DNA of 64,000 nt from NCBI GenBank assembly GCA_030533445.1, contig CM060081.1:682001-746000 (forward strand), given 5' to 3'. Position numbers and translations under genes: made by a program. The stretch comes from Cyprinodon diabolis (taxonomy: Eukaryota > Chordata > Actinopteri > Cyprinodontiformes > Cyprinodontidae). The notes beneath the pieces are model-generated. The model ran no database searches. It was given only the letters and a program-made list of their open reading frames with translations, and was not told the DNA's origin. Each line of letters begins with the position of its first letter. The first letter of the stretch is position 1. Of the stretch, positions 10,985 through 20,905 are shown piece by piece.

Positions 10985-11627
10985 TGTTGGGATCCAGAAG
11001 CTTGTCACCTTTCTCCACCAGAGGGAGCCTGAGATCTTCCTCCTGAGGGCGTGAGCTGACTTCTGCACACCTGTTTTCCATCTGCTCGTCTGGAGGCCTT
11101 CTTAAGGAGGAGGAGGCTGACACTTCCCTGCCAGAGTGTTTGCCAGTAATGGTACCAGCAAACCTGAGCCAGCAAATTCTGATCTGTTTTCCTGATTTTT
11201 TGAGAACCTCTCTGACTCTGTGTTCTTCTGCCTCTCAGAACCTGACATATCCGGTAATCTGTCAATTCCTGGAGAAAACCCTCGTTGCCTGGAACCTGCC
11301 TGTCTGCCCTCCGCCTCAGCCTCCGTCTCCGCCTCTGCCCTCAGCCCTCAGCCTGCCGATCAACCTCTGGACCCTCAAGGTTTCCCCCCTACCGGTCAGA
11401 ATACCCCCTGAACAGGTACTAACCAAACCTTTCGTTAAGCAGCAAGTTTCCCAGATCCACTCTAACCGATCTCTCCTCCCCTAGTTGCTTCCCTCCCGTG
11501 ACCAGCCCGACGAACCAAGACCCAGTTCACATTTCTCTGAAAACATTGTCAATAAACCTTTTAACTATTTTTCCTGTCTCTTGAGTGTTTCTGCATGTGG
11601 GTTAGAAGACTAGACCCCAACATGACA
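10985..11627 (+). mobile_element. Solo LTR, Ty3/gypsy-type family A, copy 2
   Basis: A 643-bp solo LTR, closely similar to 6579-7224, from TGTTGGGATCC to CCCCAACATGACA. It is flanked by a perfect 5-bp duplication GTGAG (10980-10984 and 11628-11632). AATAAA lies near 11552. It is in the same orientation as copy 1, about 4.4 kb away, but the different target duplications show two independent insertions, not two ends of one provirus. Confidence 0.92.
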
Positions 11628-11632
11628 GTGAG

Positions 11633-12388
11633 TACACATTTAATCCTCCAAATCAGAAAAACCTTTGCAAAGACAAAGACAGACACAGGACTGGTGACGC
11701 AGGGCCGTCCTGTTGGAGACCAAGAGGCCAGGGACTATTTCCATCTTGATGCCAACAATGCGGACTGGGCTACTGCTCCAGTTGTTCCGAGATCGAAAGG
11801 CCCGAATGCCGCCAACAGGGCATCACAAGGGACTCCATTGAATGTCTTCTACCGGGTCCACAAAGTTGGTCTCCAGCCACCCTGCAGAGGTTGAAAACCG
11901 CATGGCTCCTCCTGAAGCCAAGGTTCAACCATCAGCCGGACTTTCCTCTCCGGCACCCTGGCGTAGGCCTTACAGGGAGGCTGAGGATTGTGATTGCCCT
12001 ATAACTGGAACACATCCTCTGCTCCTCTTTCTTATGCAAAGGAACGGCCACCCCAGAGTCCCGATCTAGAGTCACTGTCCTGGACCTTCAAGCGACGTTA
12101 AATAGGCCAGCAAACGGGGACCTCATCTAATGCATGACAGGGTAGATACTGAGATGATAGAATCGAACCAATGCAGCTCTGCCTAAATGTGTTTGATAAG
12201 TTCTTCTTCCAAGAAAAGAACGTTGGATATGGAATATCCATGGATATCCAAAGGAGTGGTCTTATTTATTTATTTGTTTTAATACAGCAAGTTTCATACT
12301 GTCTACATTGGCTTCCAGTTTGATGAGTCTGACCATCTCTTGGTGCTGGGACTGACGTGTGGTTTTTGGATTGTACAGCGTGAGCAGA
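11633..12388. other. GC-richer unassigned island
   Basis: The block 11680-12110 is richer in GC than its surroundings and has a coding-like texture. An open frame on the plus strand at 11595-11894 overlaps another at 11842-12069, but neither shows motifs I can name. It could be an old element interior, a processed pseudogene or an exon. No ends were found. Confidence 0.3.
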
Positions 12389-12390
12389 TA

Positions 12391-13611
12391 CACTCACCGG
12401 CCACTTTATTAGGCACCCCATGCTAGTAACGGGTTGGACCCCCTTTTGCCTTCAGAACTGCCTCAATTCTTGGTGGCATAGATTCAACAAGGTGCTGGAA
12501 GCATTCCTCAGGGAGTTTGGTCCATATTGACATGATGGCATCACACAGTTGCCGCAGATTTGTCGGCTGCACATCCATGATGCGAATCTCCCGTTCCACC
12601 ACATCCCAAAGATGCTCTATTGGATTGAGATCTGGTGACTGTGGAGGCCATTTGAGTACAGTGAACTCATTGTCATGTTCAAGAAACCAGTCTGAGATGA
12701 TTCCAGCTTTATGACATGGCGCATTATCCTGCTGAAAGTAGCCATCAGAAGTTGGGTACATTGTGGTCATAAAGGGATGGACATGGTCAGCAACAATACT
12801 CAGGTAGGCTGTGGTGTTGCAACGATGCTCAATTGGTACCAAGGGGCCCAAAGAGTGCCAAGAAAATATTCCCCACACCATGACACCACCACCACCAGCC
12901 TGAACCGTTGATACAAGGCAGGATGGATCCATGCTTTCATGTTGTAGACGCCAAATTCTGACCCTACCATCCGAATGTCGCAGCAGAAATCGAGACTCAT
13001 CAGACCAGGCAACGTTTTTCCAATCTTCTATTGTCCAATTTCGATGAGCTTGTGCAAATTGTAGCCTCAGTTTCCTGTTCTTAGCTGAAAGGAGTGGCAC
13101 CCGGTGTGGTCTTCTGCTGCTGTAGCCCATCTGCCTCAAAGTTCCACGTACTGTGCGTTCAGAGATGCTCTTCTGCCCACCTTGGTTGTAACGGCTGGTT
13201 ATTTGAGTCACTGTTGCCCTTCTATCAGCTCCAACCAGTCTGGCCATTCTCCTCTGACCTCTGGCATCAACAAGGCATTTCCGCCCACAGAACTGCTGCT
13301 CACTGGATGTTTTTTCTTTTTCGGACCATTCTCTGTAAACCCTAGAGATGGTTGTGCGTGAAAATCCCAGTAGATCAGCGGTTTCTGAAATACTCAGACC
13401 AGCCCTTCTGGCACCAACAATCATGCCACGTTCAAAGTAACTCAGATCACCTTTCTTCCCCATACTGATGCTCGGTTTGAACTGCAGGAGATTGTCTTGA
13501 CCATGTCTACATGCCTAAATGCACTGAGTTGCCGCCATGTGATTGGCTGCTTAGAAATTAAGTGTTAACGAGCAGTTGGACAGGTGTACCTAATAAAGTG
13601 GCTGGTGAGTG
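12391..13611 (-). mobile_element. Complete Tc1/mariner transposon
   Basis: A 1221-bp element flanked by the TA target duplication (12389-12390, 13612-13613). The terminal inverted repeats are about 29 bp and nearly identical: CACTCACCGGCCACTTTATT at the left, CACTCACCAGCCACTTTATT at the right end read inward. It carries one uninterrupted transposase on the minus strand whose stop lies only about 32 bp from the left end. The intact ends and gene suggest recent insertion and possible autonomy. Confidence 0.96.
12423..13463 (-). CDS. Tc1/mariner transposase, uninterrupted
   Basis: A 346-residue DDE transposase that would act in the nucleus, binding the inverted repeats and cutting and joining the element at TA sites. 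An N-terminal paired-type helix-turn-helix region spans about residues 5-110 ([23 protein letters not shown] turn; [16 protein letters not shown]). The catalytic domain shows WSDESRF with the first Asp, QQDNAPCH with the second, and [12 protein letters not shown] with the Glu. I count 36 residues between the second Asp and the Glu, against 34 in classical Tc1 and Sleeping Beauty types. This would fit the DD36E (Incomer-type) group. Length matches the family norm and there is no stop or frameshift. The start is the first Met of [13 protein letters not shown], the usual start for this family. Confidence 0.96.
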   Translation of the reverse strand: MGKKGDLSYFERGMIVGARRAGLSISETADLLGFSRTTISRVYREWSEKEKTSSEQQFCGRKCLVDARGQRRMARLVGADRRATVTQITSRYNQGGQKSISERTVRGTLRQMGYSSRRPHRVPLLSAKNRKLRLQFAQAHRNWTIEDWKNVAWSDESRFLLRHSDGRVRIWRLQHESMDPSCLVSTVQAGGGGVMVWGIFSWHSLGPLVPIEHRCNTTAYLSIVADHVHPFMTTMYPTSDGYFQQDNAPCHKAGIISDWFLEHDNEFTVLKWPPQSPDLNPIEHLWDVVEREIRIMDVQPTNLRQLCDAIMSIWTKLPEECFQHLVESMPPRIEAVLKAKGGPTRY

Positions 13612-13613
13612 TA

Positions 13614-14150
13614 GATCACATCAGAGCATTTGAACATATATCGTGAGCTGTAAAACTTTAAAGCTTTTTTTTTGAGTTTTGAGTTGAGTACAAAGATTGA
13701 CAATATATAGTAAAGTGTATGCTCGTACTAACTCTGAGGCTGGACATAGTAGATTCACCAATCAGGATTTCATGAACCAATCATTGATAACAGTATAAAA
13801 TCCAAAAGATTCTTCAATATTTTTTTGTCATGTACACTAACATTGTTCAATTAAATGTAAAAATTAGGAGATGGGAGCGTATCGCTTATTGATCACTGCT
13901 TGAGTGATCGAGGTCGCAGAAATTGGCTTTTAAAAAAAAAAAAAAAGGAAGACGTTTAATTTTAGACGTTGAAGGATTGTTACATCATCCTACCTCCAGC
14001 CCAGACAACCTTCAGCTCCCTATTTGTCCGACAAACTGATCTACCGCCAGCTGCAGCTTCTCTTATCTAGCACTGTGCTTCTCCGCTCTCTTTCTGAGCT
14101 AGCACTGATGCTACACCTAGCCTGGCTAACTTGACAGCCAGGCCAACCAT
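13614..14150. other. Non-coding stretch, nothing recognised
   Basis: AT-rich sequence with an A-run at 13932-13946. No element or gene was recognised. Confidence 0.55.
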
Positions 14151-14154
14151 TGCC

Positions 14155-14395
14155 CCAAACAACCTCCCTTTCAGAGGCATAGGCCAAACGACCCCATTCC
14201 AAAGAGGGGGACCCGTTCGTCTATTTCAATTTGCAGGTTTTCTAAACTAAAACCAGGTTTTGTTGGGCTGCTGGATAAAACCTGGAACTAAACACTATTT
14301 CTGACATTTTGAATTGAAAAAGCTTCCTGGATGGAAGAGAAACGTCTTCAAACTTGGAAACAAAGTCCAGAGGATTGTTTATTTTTATATTTTGT
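14155..14395 (-). repeat. Dispersed repeat A, inverted copy
   Basis: The reverse complement matches 4670-4900. Shared blocks include GAAGACGTTTCTCTTCCATC and the AACAAAACCTGGTTTTAGTT type of text. After it comes GTCCAGAGGATT (14376-14387). The same word follows the L2 scrap near the other copy at 5581, so the two sites share more than the repeat itself. The class is unknown. Confidence 0.6.
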
Positions 14396-14399
14396 ATGG

Positions 14400-15033
14400 A
14401 TATTATAGTATATAAATCTGCAAAAAATCACAAAAAATGACCTAAATCCTACCTTCTAAGAAGTCTAAATGTTTCTCTGCTAAAAAATATTCCCTTTTTT
14501 ATGAACATTTTGGCACAAAGCTTAGTCTGATAAGGCATGACGATAGATTAGAAAAAGAAAACAACTAATTAAAAATAATGGAGATAGAAATAGGATGAGG
14601 GAAATGGAAATAACACTAACTAACACTAACTAACTCGTGCTGAATTAGTACTGTGATGTTTAATCCTCCTAATTTCTGGGTGCAGGGATGAACTTCGAGC
14701 CGATACAGAAATGAATGATGATGGAACGAAAAGGGAAGCGGTACATTTGTTTGTGTGTGGGCACAATTGTTTATAGACACCCGACTGGGCTGTGATGTGT
14801 TGGCTGCTTAGGATTGGCCTCCTGGCAGCAGCTTGTCAACACGCCTCAGTCGTGTAAAACCGCAATAAAACAAACAGAAACTGCCCTGCACAGTAATTCA
14901 TTAATATTCTGGCTAGGCAACACTAAAATCTGTCAAATCAAAGAGGCAATACAAACACATATAGTCACTCTGTGGACTATCAAAACATATTTTGGACCAA
15001 CAATAAGAGTTTATCGAGTGCCTTGAAGGTGAT
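14400..15033. other. Non-coding stretch, nothing recognised
   Basis: No supported feature beyond a short ACTAACTAAC-type run at 14614-14632. Confidence 0.55.
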
Positions 15034-15038
15034 GTGAA

Positions 15039-15905
15039 TGTCAAGAACCGAGGACAGATGGACCCAGTATTCAAGGAGAGACAGTCAGTAGGAAAGTTCA
15101 AAACGTTTATTAATAAACAAAACAAAAGCGGAGCTGTGACTCGCGGACACTGCAGGCGGGGGGGCGGGGCACCACCCAACCTCAGACACTCTGTAGTGGG
15201 AGAAACACAGGTAAGTGACCACGATCATCGGACAGAAGATTATCTGTGTTGGTCATTTACCTGGTTTAACAGTCCAGACCAAGAATGTCCCCAGTGCTGC
15301 AGTCCCAGAGGACATGCTGGAAGCCGATCCTGGTCAGGGATCCAGAACAGACAGGGAAAGAAACAGGTGGTAGGATCCAGACTTCCAGGCATCCACAGGC
15401 TCCCAGAAGGGTTCAGAGTCTGACTGGGACCAGAAGCTTGACCAGGTGGTCACGCACAGGAGCAGACAGGATCAGGTGCAGACAGGCAGGCTCAGTGGAA
15501 GAGGGTAGCCGAGACAGGACGTGGAACCGGAACTTTAAGCAGGACTTTAAACTGGTCTCCTTCCTGGAGCCAGGCTTACTGGATAAAAACTGAACCTCCC
15601 CCCATATTGAGCCAAAAACCCAGAGGACTCCGTGGGGGAGGAACAGTGGACGATCAGGAGACGAGACAAACATTAAAACCCTCTTTCCACTGGCAGCTAG
15701 GATCCAGGACATGAACCAAGGAATAAAACTAACAGACAGGCTAACAGAAAGGCAAGCAATGATCTGGCCCTGTATGCTCAGGCTGAACTGAATATAAACC
15801 AGAGGAAACAGGTGAGGGGAATAAATTATAATTGAGGCCGGGAGGGAAAACGACAGGTGAAAGGGATTACTAATTAAGGGAGAGCAAACAGGCCAGATCA
15901 TGACA
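15039..15905 (-). mobile_element. Solo LTR, family C, minus strand
   Basis: An 867-bp LTR bounded by TGTCAAGAACC (plus strand) and CAGATCATGACA. The flanks are GTGAA (15034-15038) and GTAAA (15906-15910), a 5-bp duplication with one mismatch. On the minus strand AATAAA falls near the 3' side (about 15110-15117 on the plus strand), which gives the orientation. A partial relative lies at 57549-57997. The clade is inferred as Ty3/gypsy-like from its ends and its resemblance to families A and B. It is older than A or B, judging by the imperfect duplication. Confidence 0.8.
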
Positions 15906-15910
15906 GTAAA

Positions 15911-17395
15911 TTTGTGCTATAGATAAAATAAATGTATTGCTTTAACCTTCCACTATGTCAATTTAAAAGTAAAGTATTACCGTAAATCCTCTAATATTGG
16001 TCTGCATTCCATTAGAGGGAAAAACCTGATTTTCAGAGAAAAACAACCTTGGAGTGAGATTTTTGAAATAGTTTGTACAGGTAAGTGTCCAAACTCTGAG
16101 GTAGAACTGTAGTTTGGAGGTTTTCAGAGGGTTTAACTGAAACAAACTGACATCAAATGGTCCTCCGTCCTCTCCAACATTGATGATTTAAGCCAGCTTA
16201 GGGTGACCAGACGTTCTCTTTTACCCGGACATGTCCTACTTTTCATACCTAAGAAAATGTCCGGGGGGGATTTCAAAATCATCCAGGATTTTATGATGTT
16301 ATGTGTAAAACCTGAGGAATGTTTATTCCAGCATCAATGTCTGTGGGTCGATGACTGATGATCTGTAAGATGGTAAAAGTATTAACCACCCTACAGGAAT
16401 ACTGGAGGGATGATGGTTGCTGTTTCTTAAAAGCTGCTGTTGTGCGTGCTTGTGTAGGGATGGTGTTCCCTAAAACATGTTTCTCATCACCACCTCCTCG
16501 CTCAGCTGCTTATCCATCAGGGATGTCCCAAGCCCTGAGTTCAGGGCTGTGTGTGTGTGGCCTTATGCTTTGCGGGGCCGTTCTACTAGCGCTGAGTCAA
16601 TGCGTGGATGACTAGTATTCATGAGCCACCAAGAATGTGTGACATCTTAAATTAGTGAAAACCCCTCAGCTGTGCCAACCACAACACAGACAGAACCACT
16701 GATGTGTGGCAGACTACGATGACAGGGTACACGCACGCCTGCATGCACGCATGTTGACTCATTCATCTTAATTAGGAGCCGAGAAGCAGTGTGTTAGTCT
16801 ATGTAAAAAGACAAAAAGACCTCGTCACTGGCAGCAAACAAGAATAATTGCAGTTACATATATGAGCACACACAATTAGGTAGACGAGGTGAATGGATGG
16901 CCTTAAACCAATTATTTCATGAGCTGCAGGATTGATGTGTCTGTGAACATCTGGAGTGTGTGTGTAGCTCTATGCAGCTATTGCTCCTAGCATGGTAAGA
17001 AAACTTGCTCTCTGGCAATGGTACAGCTAGTCACAAAGTCGGGGATGCACATGCATAAATAGAGCTAAACGAGGCATTTCCTGGAGTCAAACAGAGGCGT
17101 TAAGAGAGGAGGTGGTGGTACAGTTCACTGACGTCCCTGTTGCTACGGGGACAGGGTGACCTTAAACAGCTTATGATGAAGGCGATAAGGTGATGTTTTG
17201 GTCACTGACCAGCTTACCTTAGCGTCCAACCCTGCACACCCCCACACAATCATGAAAAATAAACTGTTGAGGGAGGCACTCTGTCCATGATATGCATCTG
17301 TTTATTAGTCAGCAAGTCAAACAACCTCTTATTTTCTCAGTGTCTTTGGTTTGCTGCATTTATTAGTCTCTTACGGTTTCAATATGTATTTTGTC
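15911..17395. other. Non-coding stretch, possibly intronic or intergenic unique sequence
   Basis: No element ends, tandem repeats or supported coding sequence were seen. The composition is mixed and looks like single-copy DNA. Confidence 0.5.
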
Positions 17396-17399
17396 CATC

Positions 17400-17640
17400 T
17401 AATAATAACAAATAATTGAACTTTATTGATCTCACAATGGAGAAATTCACTCTCTGCATTTAACCCATCCCTTTGGGGAGCAGTGGGCTGCCATTGTGCA
17501 GCGCCTGAGGAGCAGGGTGGAGTTCAGGGTCATGCTCAGGACCCAGGATGGAGTCAGTGGGTATCGAACCGGATACTTGCAACCTTCAAAAAGAGCACAA
17601 GCGCACTGCTCTACGTACCTAACTACCACTAGGCCATCAT
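17400..17640 (-). mobile_element. tRNA-derived SINE, type 1, minus strand
   Basis: Same family as 10089-10309. On the minus strand an A-box-like TGGCCTAGTGG (at the 17635 side), a B-box-like GGTTCGATACCC, the body with CCCAAAGGGATGGG, and a GATCAATAAAGTTCAATT 3' end (plus-strand coordinates 17416-17433). The A-rich tail lies at 17400-17415. The decayed LINE reverse transcriptase follows directly. Confidence 0.8.
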
Positions 17641-17679
17641 TCACTGGCTTAAGAAACTCGCTCTCCACAAATACTTGTC

Positions 17680-18595
17680 AGCACAAGTGAACTAGCTGCT
17701 GAGAGATGGGAACCACCCTGAATGGCAAACCAAAATTCTGATCCTGAAGGACCCCTCAAAGGGTACAGTCCCATACAACTATCGGGCCATAACCTGCCTC
17801 TCCACAACGTGGAATCTCATGTCCGGGATCATAGCGGCTAAGATAAGCGGGAACATGGATCAATACATGAGCACAGCTCAGAAGGGAATTGGCAATAATA
17901 CCAGAGGTGCCAAACACCAACTCCTGGTAGATAGAACAGTCACTCAAGTCTGCAGAACCAGAAACACTAACCTAAGCACTGCCTGGATTGATTACAAGAA
18001 AGCCTACAACTCAATGCCTCACACCTGGATCATTGATTGCTTGGAGCTATACAACAGGACTCTAAGAACCTTCATTGCAAACTCAATGAGGTTGTTGAAA
18101 ACCACCCTTGAGGCCAATGGCAAGATAATTGCACAATTCTCCATCAAATGTGGCATATACCAAGGAGGTGTGCTGTCCCCACTGCTGTTCTGCATAGATC
18201 TGAACCCCCTCAGCCAAATAATCAACAAGACTTGCTACGGGTACCGACTCAGGAATGGGGGACACCTTCAGTCACCTGCTCTACATGGATGGCATCAAGC
18301 TGTACACTAAGAATGAGCGAGACATTAAATCACTGATCCATACCATCCGGATCTTCAGCACAGACATCGGGATTTCATTCAGACTAGAGAAGTCAGATGG
18401 TAACTAAGAGAGGGAAGGTAGTCATCACAGAGGGGGCCTCACTCCCAGAAAGAACAATAGCAGACATTGAGGACAGCCACAAGTACCTTGGAATCCAACA
18501 AGCGAATGGCAACCTCGAAGAGGTAACAAGGAATGTGGCTACGGCCAAATACCTCCAACGAGTAAGGCAGGTCCTAAGAAGCCAGGTGAGAAAAC
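17680..18595 (+). pseudogene. Decayed LINE reverse transcriptase, R2/R4-like group
   Basis: This is a fragment of a non-LTR retrotransposon reverse transcriptase. Recognisable stretches are a conserved SKGTVPYNYRAITCLST block (about 17757), AWIDYKKAYNSMPHTWI (about 17984), GIYQGGVLSPLLFCIDLNPL (about 18155) and, after a frameshift near 18265, LLYMDGIKLYTKNERDI. The catalytic YxDD box therefore reads YMDG, with the second Asp lost. The last recognisable part (KYLGIQQANGN, then YLQRVRQVLRSQ) ends near 18583. The text resembles fish elements with a restriction-like endonuclease (Rex6/Dong type), but the clade is my inference. The endonuclease and 5' portion are absent. Confidence 0.75.
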
Positions 18596-18599
18596 AGTT

Positions 18600-19140
18600 T
18601 ATATATATATTATTGCATACATACATATGTATGTGTTGTTATTAAGCCTGTTGGAGCTCCTGGACTAAAATTTTGTTGAGCAACATTTTGAGGCGATAAC
18701 TGAAATCAGGGTGTTTTCTAGAATGTTGAGGAAATGTTGAGGAAGATTTCTGAACCTGTTGACAGTCATTTTTGTTCACTGTTCATGATTAAGGTACTCT
18801 AATTTAAATAAAAAATGTAAATCAATTATTAGTTTTACTATGTTATTGTTTAGTCATACTAAACTGTTTCAGTTTCTTCAACATGCTTTAGTTTTCAGTA
18901 TTATTTGGTTTTTTAGTGTGAATTTATCATTATATACTGTATATTTTTTTACATTTGACACTTTGTTTTAGCCTCTATTTAAGATACTTTAATGCCTGCA
19001 TTCAAAGATGGTCCATCCATAATAGCACACTGGCTCTATTCCAATCCTTCTCCAATGCCTCCCCAATTCTCTGGGCTGATGAGCTGAGGCGATGCTCCGT
19101 TCATCAGATTGGCTGTCTGTCTTCCTTGCTTTCTTTAACA
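18600..19140. other. Non-coding stretch, nothing recognised
   Basis: AT-rich, with a short TA run and a CATA-type run at 18601-18632. No other features were seen. Confidence 0.55.
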
Positions 19141-19143
19141 CTT

Positions 19144-19911
19144 TTAGAAATGACCTGACACATCCAATCCCAGGTTATTACACAGATGTGGCAACTCTCT
19201 CTCCCTCTTTCTCTCACACACACATTTCAAAGAGGAAAAAGTTACACCCCATTTGCTGAAACCCACATCAGGGCACCCTCTATTTAAGGGGCCAGAATGA
19301 AAACGCATAATGCATTCTGTCTCTGTACTTGTAACAAGTATATGATGCATCCCCTTTTCTACACAATTGGGCACATAGATATACATGCAAAGTAGGAACA
19401 GGATAAAATACCCCCCCCCCCCGCCGCCTTCTGCTAGAACAAGTGCAGAGGAGAAACAAGTACCTATACAGCCCAAGCAATTCTTCAACAGATGATTTCT
19501 CATGACCCTTTGAATTGAACAATATTTCTGGACGTAAACAAACAAGCTCATGACTGTTACTTCAGTTTCGACTAATGTGCCATCCTCAACCACCCCCTCC
19601 TGTTTCCTATCCAGCTCAATACCAAGGTCATCGGCCTCTTTTCTGCCATTGGCATTCCCCTCGTATCCATCATAATCCTTCCAGTTAAGCCTCGGGTGCA
19701 AATAGGTCCTATTCACCCTGCACCAAGTGGTCTGCCGATACCCAGCGGATCCTGTGTTTATGTACGTATCTGCATGCTTATGTTCTGCTGAGTGATGTGT
19801 AATCATATTCACCTCTGCACACACAGGCGTCTGTGTCAAACAACCATCTGTGCTTAGTATTCCTTCCACCACTCGTCCTTGCATCCCCATGCCTATTCCT
19901 TTACTCTCCAT
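19144..19911 (-). CDS. Unassigned 255-codon open frame
   Basis: An uninterrupted minus-strand frame that I do not recognise. The part encoded at about 19580-19740 has a coding-like, charged composition (LNWKDYDGYEGNANGRKEAD). Downstream parts are low quality: a Gly run from the C-run at 19411-19422, and a basic stretch (CERKRERE) from a CT-rich repeat. It could contain a real exon of a host gene in its middle, flanked by chance open sequence, or be wholly spurious. No start context, signal peptide or domain supports the full frame. Confidence 0.2.
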   Translation of the reverse strand: MESKGIGMGMQGRVVEGILSTDGCLTQTPVCAEVNMITHHSAEHKHADTYINTGSAGYRQTTWCRVNRTYLHPRLNWKDYDGYEGNANGRKEADDLGIELDRKQEGVVEDGTLVETEVTVMSLFVYVQKYCSIQRVMRNHLLKNCLGCIGTCFSSALVLAEGGGGGGYFILFLLCMYIYVPNCVEKGMHHILVTSTETECIMRFHSGPLNRGCPDVGFSKWGVTFSSLKCVCERKRERELPHLCNNLGLDVSGHF

Positions 19912-19919
19912 TCTCCTCT

Positions 19920-20500
19920 TTTTAATGAGAATACCAAGAGGTGGGGGTTGCTGGGTTGGGGTGCAGATGGAGCAACAAAATACAGGTGAGTAAGGTTTAC
20001 ACAGATTGATGTCTTCCTGTTAAGAGTGTCTGTAAAAGACACAATCAAAGCAGATGATTGTGATGCTGAAAATAGCTTTTTTTCTTCTGTGGAAAAGTGG
20101 ATGAAATAAACTTACTTTATTCATCGTTCTTACCAAAATTACCAATACTGGCTGTTCTTTTCACCTCACCAACATAACACTAACTAATAGTATTAAGATT
20201 TAAAGTGACAAACCTGAAAAGGTGTCTTAATTGCAAAGAGGAAGCATAATGATACCTGGATTTTAGTTATTTATTTAAAATAATATCGGAACATTTTTGC
20301 ATGCGTTCATATTTACTCCATAGATCTGATTAGCCTGGTCAGTCAGACTAACTAACATGGGGAACACGGAATATTAGTCAGTTAAGGAATGGCTGCAAAA
20401 AAATCAAAATCTATATAAGTCCTTTTTTCTTAAAATAAGTGCATTTGTTCTTGAATTGAGGAGGTAAAAGAAACATTTTGCCAATGGAACAAGACAATTT
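19920..20500. other. Non-coding stretch, nothing recognised
   Basis: AT-rich unique-looking sequence. No supported features were seen. Confidence 0.55.
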
Positions 20501-20795
20501 TGTTGGGATCTGGAGGCTTGTCCGCTTTCTCCACCAGAGGGCGCCTGAGATCTTCCTCCTGAGGGCATGAGCTTACTCCTGCACACCTGTTTCCTGTCTG
20601 CTCATCAAGAGACCTTTTTAAGGAGGAGGATGTTGACACTTCCCTGCCAGAGTGTTTGCCAGTAATGATCCTGACTTTTCTGAAAACCTGGAATCCTGGA
20701 GATAAGATCAAAGTCTGGAATCTGCCTGCCTGCACTCCATTCTGTCTCTGCCTCTGCCCTCAGCCCTCTGCCTGCCAATAGCCTCTGGACCCTCA
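20501..20795 (+). mobile_element. LTR family A, 5' half only
   Basis: This starts with TGTTGGGATC, as the other family A LTRs do. It follows them (a block containing CACTTCCCTGCCAGAGTGTT near 20638, and CAGCCCTCTGCCTGCC) up to CTGGACCCTCA. There it breaks off into the right half of a TA-type MITE. The 3' half of the LTR, including its polyadenylation signal, is missing. Confidence 0.85.
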
Positions 20796-20903
20796 GAATT
20801 CTGAAAAAAAGTCAGAATTCTGACTTTTTTCCCATGTTAAACTGAAATAAAATTTTAAAATCAGTTAACTTTTTTTTTTTCCAGTGGCCCTAATCCTCTT
20901 CCG
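20796..20903. mobile_element. TA-flanked MITE, right half
   Basis: Right half of the same MITE family as 60344-60560: palindromic AGAATTCTGAC text, then the TTTCAGT-like arm, then AGTGGCCCTAATCCTCTTCC and TA. The left arm is missing, replaced by the LTR family A fragment. Confidence 0.85.
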
Positions 20904-20905
20904 TA

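Noticed and set aside
6579..11627. The two family A LTRs as the ends of one provirus
   Set aside because: Each has its own distinct 5-bp duplication (TATAG and GTGAG), and the sequence between them contains unrelated elements and no gag or pol.
14318..14350. Hammerhead-ribozyme-like text in repeat A (GGATGGAAGAGAAACGTC)
   Set aside because: It resembles a CTGATGAG...GAAAC core, but the conserved CTGATGA is broken and the helices could not be paired convincingly.
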